A stretch of 64,000 nucleotides of DNA, taken from Peribolospora baueri. Taxonomy: Eukaryota > Basidiomycota > Peribolosporomycetes > Peribolosporales > Peribolosporaceae. Shown one piece after another: positions 31,160 to 42,275 of the stretch (positions are counted from its first letter, which is position 1; every line of letters starts with the position of its first letter). Below the pieces are notes generated by a model that did not search any database, was not told the DNA's origin, and saw only the letters and a list, made by a program, of their open reading frames with translations. A program made the translations under genes and the position numbers. Location: the NCBI GenBank assembly GCA_029717555.1, contig JAMDHS010000003.1, forward strand, positions 248,001-312,000, given 5' to 3'.

Positions 31160-34100
31160 ATGTCCTACACTCCGACGCCCGTTCCAACGCCCGGGCCTAG
31201 CGCCGGTCGCACCTCGTACGTGCGCTCCGTCCTCGGACCCAAGCTTTTCCAACACGTCAAGGACGCCAAGGTGCTCGTCGTTGGCGCCGGAGGCATCGGA
31301 TGCGAGCTGCTCAAAAACTTGGTCATGGTCGGCTTTGGGCACATCGATATCGTGCGTTGTCATGTCGTGTCATGTTTCGGTTCGGGGTTTTGGGTCTTTT
31401 GCCCCGTCTTGGAGGAGAGCGTTTACGCCCATTTTCTGTCTTTCGCCGTGGCTGATGCGAAATACGATCCTCCCCACCTTTTTCCTCCCCTCCCTCCCGG
31501 CCGGCCGGCCTCTGCGCAGGTCGACCTCGACACCATTGGTGAGGCGGCGGCGGCGGCGACGGCAGGATGCGCGGCGAAGACGAGTCCGAGTTGCTGACGT
31601 CCCCGTTGACCTTGCCCCTTGCGCGCGTGCCGACGACAGACCTCTCCAACTTGAACCGCCAGTTCCTTTTCGGAAAGAAGCACATCAAAAAACCAAAGGC
31701 CATCGTGAGCAGCATCGCGGCCCTCTGTCGCCTTTGGAACGCGTGAGGAGGACTGAGAGTCCCTTCCTTTTGTTGTTGTTGTTGAACTAGGTCGCGAAAG
31801 AGACGGCGAGCGCCTTCAACCCTCACGTCTCTATTACCGCGATCCACGCCAACATCAAAGACCCTCAATTTGATATCGCCTACTACAAAAAGTTTAACAT
31901 GGTCCTCAATGCGTTGGACAACTTGGGTAGGTAGGCGGATGGGGCCCAAGGGAACTCTGTCTATCCATCTCTGACTGCCGGTGCTCCGCCTGTTTCACGG
32001 TCCCTTCCACCCCTCTTGTCCTCCGTCTCTATAGACGCTCGTCGCTGGGTGAACAAGATGTGCATCGCGTCTGGCGTGTCCCTTGTGGAGTCGGGAACGA
32101 CAGGTTTCCTCGGACAGGTGCAGCCCATTCAGAAGGTGAGGGCCGGCGCGTATTGCTTGTGGCTTCGAGATCGGGGCTCTTCCGGTATTGACTGTTTTCG
32201 TCCTATCTCGCGGCGCAGGGCACGACAGAGTGCTATGACTGCAATCCGAAACCGATACCGAAGAGCTATCCGGTCTGCACTATACGAAGCACGCCGAGTA
32301 CGCCCATTCACTGCATCGTTTGGGCAAAAAGCTACCTCTTCACGTTAGTGGCACGCCCGTTCTCATCACTGTCGAGAGCGGATAAGTTTTGTTCAGTGAC
32401 TGATTCCTTCGAACGCATCCCGCGGTGGCTGCCTATCCTTCTCCGAGGACAGTCAACTGTTTGGCGAGGATGACGAAACCGGAGAGCAGGAGCTTGACAA
32501 AGCCATCGCAAACGGCGAGAACGGTATGTCACTGCCACTTGTCAACTTGCGTACCCACGCTTACGAAAGTGACGCTGAAGACACTGTTCTTCTTTTTCGC
32601 AACCAGCAACCGAGATCGAGAACCTGCGGAAGGAGGCTATGGCATTCAGGGACATGAGGGCGTCCCTTGGCAGCGATGCCAATGCAAAGGCCGTGTTCAA
32701 CAAGGTACGCGTCACGAGCGTTGATGCTTCCTCGACCTTGCACTCACGCCTCCTGGATTCTGGGCAACGACGCAACAGATCTTTGACCAGGACGTGCGCC
32801 GGCTGTTGTCGATGGAAGACATGTGGAAGACGAGAGCAAAGCCCGCGCCACTTGATTACGATTCCGCCTTGCACGACGATTTGATCCCCCCAGCCGCGGC
32901 CAAAGCCGCTCAGCCGGCCGCTAACGGTACGGACGGACATACGAGTACGAGCAACCTCAAAGACCAAAAGTTGTTGACGTTGAGGGAGAACGTGGAGCTT
33001 TTTACGAGCAGGTGTGTCACCCGACGGTATCCAGCCACCATCTTCCGGACCTTCAGGGACACCGTTCCTTTCCTAATACGTCGACCTTTCTCTTTTGCAG
33101 CCTCCAGCGCTTGTCGGCGAGGGCAAAGGCTGATCCTAGCACGCCTTTGGAGTTTGACAAGGATGATGATGACACCCTGGACTTTGTGTTCGCAACGTCG
33201 AACCTACGGGCACGGGTGTACGGCATCGAGGAGAAGACGCGCTTCCAAGTGAAAGGTCAGTCTGCCCTTTTCCCTAGAAGCCACAGATTCCATTGACCCG
33301 GCTGGCAGTGACTTGTGTCTCACTGCTTCTGCCATCCCGCTCTGCCGTTATAGAAATGGCGGGCAACATCATCCCGGCTATCGCAACGACGAACGCTATC
33401 ATTGCCGGCGCACTCGTCCTCCAGTCCCTGAACGTACTCCGCTCCTCCTGGTCATCTGCGCGCTTCGTATCTCTGTCGCGCACGCCTCAGCGTATCTTTA
33501 CCTCCATGCCCGCCGCGCCTCCCAATCCGGCTTGTTCAGTCTGCCGTGACGTCTATGTTACTCTCGGCGTCGAGCCTTCCAAGCTCACGCTGGGTACCTT
33601 CATCGACGAGGTGGTCAACGGCGAGATGGAGATGGAGTGGGAGGTGCAAGTGTTTGAAGGGGAGCGCCTGCTCGCCGACCCGGACTTTGACGACAACTGG
33701 GAGAAGACGTTCGAAGAGCTGGGTCTCACAGAAGGCAAGCTGGTGGCTGTTAGCGACGAAGACGGCGTGATGAGCACGGTGCAGTTCGTGCTGACGGCCT
33801 TGAAGTGGGTACCCGGTTCGAGTCGCCCAAGCGTCCTTTCCTTTCGCGCGTTGCAAACTGAACATTTTTTCTGTGGCTTGTCCCCGCCCCTCTCGCTCAG
33901 CGCACCGGCGTTGGGTAAAGTCACGTCTCCCGGGCTGTACAATCTCGCTATCGACGTTCCCAAGGGTGCTGTTCCCAGGAAGGCTAAACCTGCGCCGGGG
34001 CCCACAGATGAAGAAGCCGACGGCGAGGAGGTCACTTTGGCCACCGGTGCGAATGTGGTCAAGCGGCATGTAGAAGAAGAGGCGACCGTTACGGCGGTGG

Positions 34101-34219
34101 ACGAGCCCAAGACAAAGAGGGTGAGGCCGACGGAAGGCGATGGAGAGGGAAGCGGAGGCGGCTCCTCCAAGGAGACGGCCGTCGAGCTCGCGGACGACGA
34201 CGTCATCGTCCTCGACTAG
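31160..34219 (+). CDS. UBA2: SUMO-activating enzyme subunit 2
   Basis: Twelve exons: 31160..31351, 31520..31538, 31640..31704, 31791..31926, 32035..32135, 32219..32343, 32453..32523, 32607..32704, 32779..33011, 33101..33255, 33354..33804, 33901..34219; 654 residues. With Aos1 it forms the E1 that adenylates SUMO and passes it to Ubc9. The Rossmann motif [17 protein letters not shown] is followed by [17 protein letters not shown], the zinc pair CYDC (176, 179) with its partner CSVC in the C-terminal half, and the catalytic Cys191 in [12 protein letters not shown]. The ubiquitin-like fold domain and an acidic C-terminus with a basic patch (KTKRVRP) and an acidic end like a SUMO-interaction motif (DDDVIVLD) follow. 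The second exon is only 19 nt. Intron 11 (96 nt) has no stop and keeps frame. Confidence 0.96.
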
Positions 34220-34858
34220 ACAAAACTGAGCCCCGTCGACGCTTCGTTCGTCCGTGGGCCCTGCACCGTGTACGTGTATCGTGAGGCTGTATGTACGTGT
34301 ATCGTGAGGCTGTATGTACGTGTACACTGCAACGGCCAGTGATGTCGTGGGAGGGCGAGCACGTCTTCTCATTTGCCAGGTCCACCTCGTTATCGTGGTG
34401 GTATCCTTCCGACGACAAACATGGCCTGCCAATGTTCTGAGCAACGGCGCTTCAATGCGTGAAACAGAAACCAGCCTTCCATGCCCCGCATATACGATGG
34501 GTGACGAGGAGAGGGAGGAAGGACAAGGAGTGATCGCGCCTCGCACGCGCAGTTCCAAACGTCCCCGGTCCGTGCATGTCTGTCGATGCGAGAGGGCCGC
34601 GTGCCTCATTTACATTATCTGAGTGCCAAGTCCGACGAGGTGCTGGAGAATGAGGCACCTACGTCAAGGACAGCTGATCCAGCACAAGCAGTCGCACACA
34701 GCGACATGAAGGCGTAGGCGAACTCCTAGGATTGCACACCAAACTCGCCATCCTCTGATACGTTTCAGGAACGGCGCCGTCCGTCGAACGAAACTCCGTG
34801 CTTGCAGTTTTTTTTTGGTATTGACAAACCCAGCAAAGGCAAAAGCAAGAGGAAGATG
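34220..34858. other. convergent spacer UBA2 / CWC27
   Basis: About 640 bases of 3' sequence between two convergent genes, with the 23-bp tandem repeat at 34271-34326. Nothing gene-like was recognised. Confidence 0.45.
34271..34326. repeat. 23-bp tandem repeat
   Basis: Two exact copies of a 23-bp unit (34271-34293 and 34294-34316) are followed by a partial third. Each unit begins TACGTGTATCGTGAGG. Located in the shared 3' region of UBA2 and CWC27. Confidence 0.88.
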
Positions 34859-37314
34859 TCATTGCCTCCTCGACCATCCCCCGTCGCGGTCACGCTCTCT
34901 CCTCCCAAAGTCGTTTCCCTGATGCCCCGCTCGTCGACCGTCGAGGCGGTGATGTCGTCGATCGCCAAACCTGTTACCCCCACTCTCCCTCGCTTTCCTA
35001 TTGCTGCCGCTGGCACCCATGCTGCCCGGCGCGTCCCTGGCACGGGCAGCCTCCTCCCTCGGATCGAGCACCTCGTACTCGTCAGCGGTGTGCTGGTCCT
35101 CGTTCGCAGAGGAACGAAAGGTGAGTCGGTGACCGAGCCAGCTTCCGGAATTGTCGTCAAACTCGCTCTCCTCCGCTCCTTCGGCCGCCAAAGTCCCTTC
35201 CCCGTTTTCTCTTCCTCCTCGCGCTGACGCAGACGCGCGCGTCTCGCCTTCATTGCCCTCTTCGGCAGCTCGGACGCGAGACTGGAACCTCTTCAACTGC
35301 GCCATGACGTCGTCGTCATCCTTTCCTCTTCTTTTCCGAGATGGTCCTTCCCCCTTGCGGCTGTTGGCCAGATACTTTCGACGCTGCTCCTCCAGCAAAG
35401 AAGCACCTTTGCCCTTCTTTTTGTTGTCGCTGACGCTAGGCGGCGAGCCGGACCGGCGCGTAAGAGATCGGATAGACGCTTCGAGGGACTGAATCTGTGA
35501 AGCGGTGCTACACACGAGAAAATCCAAGGCAAGTCGCTTGTATCTTCAGCAATGCGCCAACGATCGAAGGCGGTCCGAAACGGAGTCTCACCTGTCGGCA
35601 CCAGCTTTGGCATGCTTTTCTCTGATCCCGACCAGAGATAGCTCCTCCCCATCGTCCTGCTTCACCCTCTTGCGCTTCTTCTTCCCCTCTCCGCCTGATC
35701 CATTGTCAGGCCCATCCACCCCTGCTACCGTTTCCACTGGTTCTCGCGATGCGGACTGACGGAGGGAGTAGGAAATCGTGCATGCAGTGTGAGCTGACCT
35801 GGCACAAGTGATTGTATGAGGGCTCGCGAACGCACCGCCTCACCTTTGTTTCCCGATTGCTTTGCGCGGATTTGTTTCGCTTCGGCTCATCCCGCGCATG
35901 CATAAGTGGAGGGCTGGACAAATTGGGAGTAGACTCGGCTACCTCCTTTCGCAACCTCTTGTCATTCAGAAGGTCGTGACTGCTCTTCGGACCTTTGAAC
36001 GCATTTGAAACATCCTCCGGCGTCTCCTCCGCCTCTCCAAACGAAAGCAGCGCCGTATTTCTGTACGTGTGGAAGAAATCGGGGGGAAAGCAAACGGCTG
36101 AGACGCCACTCCTTGCTGAGCCGGTATGTGAGGAGACGCGGATCCCTCTGCGACTCACTTCTTGACCTTTTTTCGCTCCACGGCGTCCTTCCTCCTCTGC
36201 GCCGCTTCTCGTTTCGCCCTCTCCTGCTCGAGTTTCTCCTCCCTCGTGATCCTCGGTACAATATCATCAAAGGGGTTGCTCAGTACTTGCACGCTTGTGA
36301 TTCTGGGCGGGTACACCGGACGTTCGGGGTCCTCCGTGGAAAGCTCGACATTGGCAATCGCAAGCATGTTAAAAATCGTGTTGCCCACCTGTTCAAAAGA
36401 GATTTAAGGGAGTGCTCAGCAAAAGCGCGCGGCGCCGAAAGCATGAAAACGGATGTGATTGTTCACCACGCGGCCGAACAAAGTGTGCTTCTGGTATAGC
36501 TCCGGAGCCGCATCTAGCGTGAACTGATCGCAGAGATCAATACAAAAACAATCATACGTTGTCAACACGACAGAGGACTGGAGCGATGGGGAGATGTAAG
36601 ATGGTGGGACCCACGAAGAACTGGCTGTCGTTGCTGTTCCTCTCGCCAGCGTTAGCCATGGCGAGCAGACCACGCCGGCTAAATCGGAGTCGCTGGTGGA
36701 ACTCGTCCTCAAACGGCTCCCCGTAAACAGATTCGCCTTGAAACGCGTAAAGAGTGCAGCGCGTGCAGAGGTTGAGCAGTTCAGGCGCCTAAGCAGAAAA
36801 CATGTTTATGCGTGGCAAGAGGGTGCTCACCACCGGCGCCGGTCCCCGTCGGGTCTCCCGTCTGAACGCAAAACCCTGGCACCACCCTGTGAAACATACA
36901 GCCGTCATAGTAACCTTCGAGGGCGAGGGCAATGATGTTTCTGCATGCTTTGGGCGCTTCCTGGTTTCAGATTTCGAATGAGGAGGGCAATGAGTGAGAG
37001 CTGACAGACTGCCCGGGACACCAAATAGAACGCTCACCTTCGACCACAGCTCAACCTCTATGTCACCGACCGTGGTCTTACTGGCAAAAATAAATGAACA
37101 TGCTATCAACACTTGACAGGGCGCGCTCGAACCAGGTAATCTTTGCTCACATTAGGATCTTGCCGTCCGTCGGCGGCTCGGTGATGTACACGTCTGCGCG
37201 AAACAGCAAAATTGAAGACAGAAAACCACCACCATCAGCGCTCTCTCCTTCTCGCGCATGCGCACCTGTACGGCCGTCCCACCCCTGGCAAGTACATGCA
37301 TACTCACTTGACAT
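34859..37314 (-). CDS. CWC27: spliceosomal cyclophilin-type protein Cwc27
   Basis: Ten exons on the minus strand: 37314..37308, 37193..37151, 37080..37038, 36960..36831, 36736..36615, 36523..36467, 36388..36159, 36060..35844, 35755..35592, 35507..34859; 553 residues. Cwc27 is a peptidyl-prolyl isomerase-like subunit of the activated spliceosome. The N-terminal cyclophilin fold is clear: [86 protein letters not shown]. The active-site Arg of FHR is kept, but the Trp of classical cyclophilins is replaced by Glu (APELYQKHT), as in human CWC27, so isomerase activity may be weak. The C-terminal half is charged and disordered (RKKYLAN, GDRRHHR). First exon seven nucleotides. Confidence 0.94.
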
Positions 37315-37527
37315 GGTCGACGAAGGCTGCCGCCGAACGAAATGCAGAGTTGACCTGATCGCATGTTGCTTGGTGGACGGCCGGCGCACGTGACGTGACC
37401 CTTCCCGGCTATGGCCGCCTGCCCCCGCCGTGGCCCGAGCGCCGTTCTTCTCCCCTCGTAATGGCTAGGGCACTGCTTGGAGTGTGCTCTCGAGTGAACG
37501 CACTGCCTGCCGTTCGCCGTCAGGGGA

Positions 37528-39435
37528 ATGGACCACTCCCCTTCGACTGATTCTCGGCCCAGGCTCGTCAGCGATAGAATTTCCGGGCTGCTGAAATGGA
37601 TCGATGACAATGGCGTGTACCGGGACCCGCGCCTCGACGTTCGGCCTATGGAGGAGGACTGCACGCAGTTGCACGTCGTAGCGACCGACGCCATCCCCCC
37701 GCAGACTGTAGGTAAGCGCTGTAGCGATTTGCAGAGGGAAAGGAAAAAAAAAATTGTCTGAGTGTCAGTATTTGACCCTCACTCTCTTCCCATTTTCAGT
37801 CTGCCGGATCCCCAAATCCATTCTGCTTTCTGTCCGCAACTGTTCCATCTCGGATCACCTAACGACGCAGCTGGCCCCTCATCCCTCGCAGTCCGACGAA
37901 CCCTCTCACTCGCGCACAAACCATCTTTTCCTGCTCTCCCTGGCGCTCTACCATGAGCAGAGGATAGGACCCAAGTCGCGATGGTACGGATACCTTAAGT
38001 CTCTGCCCGCACATGGGGTCAGCCTGCCTGTGGGTTGGGAAGAAGGAAGCGAGGAAGCGGCGTGGATAAAGGGTACGGAGGTACAACGGAGGCTGGCTTG
38101 TCAGGAGGGAGGGACGGGCGCAGACTCTGGTTCTATAGGAGAGGAGACTGCTGGGGTCATAGACGAGCCCCTTGACGCTCTGAGAACCACGATGGTGAGT
38201 CTGGCTTATCGGTCGATCGTGGAACGCCTTCATCGGGCTGACTTTCGGATGTGCGTTCCGTCCAGAACGACCTACGAAGCTTCTTCTCCAACACTGTCGT
38301 CCCTTTACTTCGTACAGTTGGCCCAACGCCTCCTCCTCCTTTATTCCGGGAGTTTTATCGGTCCTACACGCTCGTCTCGTCAAGGACGTTCCAGGTGGAC
38401 GTGTATCACAGGCTCGCGCTTGTCCCGTTCGCAGATCTGTGAGTGGATCTTCGGTTTCGTCTACAGTGACCATCCCTAAACAAGCAACTATCTTTTTTTT
38501 ACCCCTTCCTAGCTTCAACCACAACGAAACGCACAACATTCATTTCGAGACCGACTCGTTCGTATGTCCCGTCTGCGGCTCGCTTTTCGAGTGTCCACAC
38601 GACGCCGACTCAGAAGAAGAAGGACCGAAAAGGACGGAGCGGGCACAAAAGCGGTTCGTCGAACCCGACGCTCCCAAAGTGGCCTCCTCCCTCTCTTCCT
38701 CCTCCCTTTCGGAAGCTTCTCCCAACCCGCACCCACCGGAAGAGGAGGCTCCGGACACATGTGATTTGGTCACCGACACACCCATCGGGCCAGGAGAGGA
38801 GGTGTTCAACAGCTACGGCAGTCTGAGCAACGCGAGCTTGCTGGAGGAGTACGGCTACGTGCTCGAGGCGCCTACGGAATGGGACCGGGTGCGGTGGACG
38901 TGGTCGGAGGTATGGAGACTCGCCTCTGCCTCGTCCGCCTCCACGCCCGTGTGCGGGGGTACGAAGGAAGAAGAAGAAAGGGTGAAGGGAAAGTGGAAGG
39001 CCGTCTGGGCCCCGCGCTTGCGACATGCACTTTATCACTGGTCTTCCTTCCGCCGCGACGGAGATGGATCGACGAGCGAAGGCAGAAGCGGAGGCGAGGC
39101 GTTCGGCCAACCAGAACAAGAGGATGAAGACGCACTTCTCGTCCTGCCCATGCCTCATCCGACCGGCCCAGTGGACGATGACGACCTTACCCATCCCCTT
39201 TTCGTCGACGCAGATGCGCGCATGTCACGGGCGCTCTGGGACGTGTGCGTCTTGTCCTGCGAGGCCGCCGCCGCCGTCGTCGTCGGCGGCGGCGCAGATG
39301 ACGCTGAAACAGAAGCGCACAAGGAGGAGGAGGAGGAAGAGTCGGCGGGAGGAGGCAGGCGCGGGAGTCTCTCATCGAGAGACTTGGACGATCTGGCGGA
39401 AAGTGCGCAACGGCTAAGCTCGCAGCTCGGCGATA

Positions 39436-39481
<46 letters not shown>

Positions 39482-39957
39482 CGGGTCGGACGAGAGCGAG
39501 GTGGACGAGTCCGGCACCACCACGGCGACGACGACGATTCCCCCCTCGCACAGAAAGCTCCTCGCCTCGGCCGCAAGTGTTGCGGTAAAGATATGCCGCG
39601 CCAGACGAGCGGACATGCACCGGCCAGAGCTGGAGACCAGAAGCTCGCTCCTGGACCTGATCGACGTGAGTAAAAAAAGGAGTCAGTCGTCAGGCGCCGC
39701 CACTCGCTCGCCCCCTGTCGATCTATCTATCTATCTGACCTCCCCATCCGACGCGTTCGTTTACACACCCTCCTCCTCCATCTCCACTCCGTCCTCAGAG
39801 GACACACTCGCCAGCTCTCAAAGCGGCCATGACACACGCCTACCAAGAGCGCGTCGCTCTTGAGATCTGCGCTTCGCGATTCGAGCGCTTGCGCCTCGCC
39901 CTCGACGCAACACTACGGGGCAAGGTCGATGCTGCCTGCGCACCTTCCGTTGACTAA
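37528..39957 (+). CDS. class VII SET-domain protein lysine methyltransferase (SETD3/SETD6/Rkm type)
   Basis: Five exons: 37528..37711, 37800..38194, 38266..38438, 38513..39665, 39799..39957; 687 residues. This class methylates non-histone lysines, in yeasts often on ribosomal proteins. Supporting pieces are the split SET fold: LHVVATDAIPPQTV, CRIPKSILLSVRN, NDLRSFFSNTVVPLLR, the cofactor motif FADLFNHNETHN, then PIGPGEEVFNSYGSLSNASLLEEYGYVLE. An unusually large acidic, low-complexity insert follows the NHN motif and another occurs after residue 500, including a run of about 14 Asp encoded by (GAT)n. The last exon 39799..39957 restores the helical C-terminal domain (KAAMTHAYQERVALEICASRFERLRLALDATL). 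The acceptor of that exon was chosen by phase and coding quality. Confidence 0.82.
39433..39482. repeat. (GAT)n microsatellite coding a poly-Asp run
   Basis: About fourteen consecutive GAT triplets, continuing to GAC at the end, lie within exon 4 of the SET methyltransferase gene. Pure repeats of this kind vary in length between strains. Confidence 0.9.
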
Positions 39958-40218
39958 GGAAGCGCTGCACAGGAGACCGCCACCTCTCAGTCAAGTCGGC
40001 CGCATCACGTGGTCGTCAGGCTTCGGCTAGGGTGGCACGCCGTGTACGGGAGTACGTCACTCAATGCATGCATACATATTTTTTCCATCTCGACGCGAAG
40101 GAACTGATCAGTTGCAGTTCTGGAGTCTACCGAGAAACAAAACTGGACGTGGGGAAGAGCGGAAGAAAGGGTGCCGCCCATGGCTTCTTCTAGATCACCT
40201 CGCGTGATGGCGGAGCGC

Positions 40219-41646
40219 TTAACCGATGACGAGCTTGCCTGTACGCAGAAAAAAACCGACGGAAGAGCATGGTCCATCAGCTCACAAAGTACCTAGAAAC
40301 GTACAGTCAACAGTTCGCTCCACGAAAATTGGACTGACCTTCGTCGTCGTTGAAGTCATACTCGGGCACCTCGAGGTTAAGTGGAGCGGGTCCTTGACGG
40401 ATACGGCCAGCTGAGGGAAGGACCATGGGCATAAGTGAGAAGAGCGATGTCAGCATAAAGAAAACCTTCACCAAGGATTCGGGAGGGAACAAGTTTCTCA
40501 CAGATGTCGTAGTGAGAGCCGTGACACGGGCAGTACCATCCACCTGGAAAATGGAGAAAATCAATAAAAAACCAGAGGGGCTTTCCGTATAGAAGACGTC
40601 CAGAGAAATGGCAAAGACTTAAATCGACGACTCACCGTAGTCACCAGCCTCGCCGATGGGGACACATCCGAGGTGAGTGCAGACGCCTGGAACAGAAACA
40701 AACAAAATCCGTCAGCTCCCGATCGCCGGAGAGGTAAGTGCGAAGAAATGAAAAAAGTCTGATCGATCGACGGCCATGGCCGCACCGTCACCCACCGAGC
40801 ATGACGAGCCACTCGGGCCTCTTAGTCCTGTCCGAGTCCGCCTGGGGGTCCCTCAGCGCCTTGACGTCGACCGAGTTGGCCTCTTCAATCTCGGCCTGGG
40901 TACGGTGCCGGATGAAGACGGGCTTGCCGCGCCACTTGATGATGACGTTCTTGCCCTCGGGGATCGAAGCCATTTCGACCTCTGCCTTTGCGAGGGCGAG
41001 CACGTCGGCGGAGGCGGACATGTTGGCGAGGAAGTCGGACACGGTTGCCTTTGCGCCCGAGGCGGCAATGAGACCCATGGATCCGACCATGAAGTAGGAG
41101 AAAGTGCGGTTAGACTCCTTGCTCGAGGCTCGGTAGGCCGCGAAGTTGGGAACTCCAGTCGTGGGGTCCCGATCGGCGCGGGTGGCAGGGGTGGAGGAGA
41201 TGAACCGACGCTGGTTCAAGCCCGAGACGGGGGCTGAGCGGGACGAGAGGAGGAGAGGGCAGCAAAGAAGGGTAACAAAAAAGAGAGCAGTGTTGTGATT
41301 TTAATGAGCTCAAGAGAGGACGAGGACGGCGGGAGACGCACTCCGACGTTGCGAAACACATGAGACGGCCAACAAGCTCCGATGGCACAGAAGACGAGGA
41401 GGACGCACCGTTGACGGCCGTCTTGCTGGCCAGCAGACCGGTCTGCTGGACATGAGCGCGGCTGGCCCAAGAAGGGACGTGGTGGACGTCGGCGCGGGGG
41501 CCGTGGTGGTGGAGAGGGTCAGCAGGGGCGCGAGCGGCCCAGTTAAGGCCGGGCGCGAGGGGCACCCCGGAGGGAGAGGAGGCGACGGAAGGCACGAGGT
41601 TAACGGCCTTGCGGGAGGCGGCGAGACGAGCCGCTGGGAGGGCCAT
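40219..41646 (-). CDS. RIP1: Rieske iron-sulfur subunit of cytochrome bc1 complex
   Basis: Six exons on the minus strand: 41646..41409, 41233..40796, 40686..40636, 40543..40502, 40410..40339, 40238..40219; 286 residues. It carries the 2Fe-2S cluster that takes electrons from ubiquinol at complex III in the inner membrane. A mitochondrial presequence (MALPAARLAASRKAVNLVPS) precedes a hinge and membrane helix (YFMVGSMGLIAASGAKATVSDFLANM). The cluster-binding boxes CTHLGC and CPCHGSHYD are on separate small exons, and the protein ends EVPEYDFNDDEGKLVIG. All junctions are in phase. Divergent from MCU across about 630 bases. Confidence 0.97.
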
Positions 41647-42275
41647 CCTTGCTGGAGAAGGGGAGGACGCTATGGGAAGGAATGGAGGGATCGGGGATCG
41701 ATGGGCGGTGACAAGGGCCGTTAGAAGTCGCTCCCTCCGTCCATCCACCGACGGCGACGGCCGGAGCAGGCGTGCGCGCATCCGAGGTGACGTGCGCGAG
41801 GACCCTCTCGCGCGCGTACCGGAGTCACTCACGTGCCTGTTTCCTGCCCATAATCGGCCCACTTTACTTCCGGCCACCATGTCCTTCCTTGATATGACGA
41901 CGGGCGCAAAAGTCCACCGTCGTCGCCGTCGTGAGCGTCTCTGCGATGGATGGCTCCGAGAAGCGCGGATAGCTCGCTCATGACCGAAGGGAAGGGGAGA
42001 GGACGAGGTATCTTCCACTCTCGCTCTCCGTCCATGCCCCCCTCTGCTTGTCTTTTGCGAGCCCGAGCCCGCTCCACGATGTGCATATCCTGGGCAGCCA
42101 GCCAGCCATGCCGACCCCGTCTAATCAGATATGAGCCGTGACCGACTCGCCACTTCTCACCTTTCTTCCCCTTCCTTGCTTCCATCTCCGTCCCGCCCTT
42201 TTTCACCCAGCTCGTCCTTCTTCAATTCCTGCCCTCCTCGCCCCCCCGTCTCCCTCGCAAGGACGCGGCGGACAG
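41647..42275. promoter_or_regulatory. divergent promoter RIP1 / MCU
   Basis: About 630 bases separate the start codons of two nuclear genes for inner-membrane mitochondrial proteins. The MCU frame is open upstream to an ATG at 42138, so part of this region may be leader. No motif could be assigned by eye. Confidence 0.45.
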
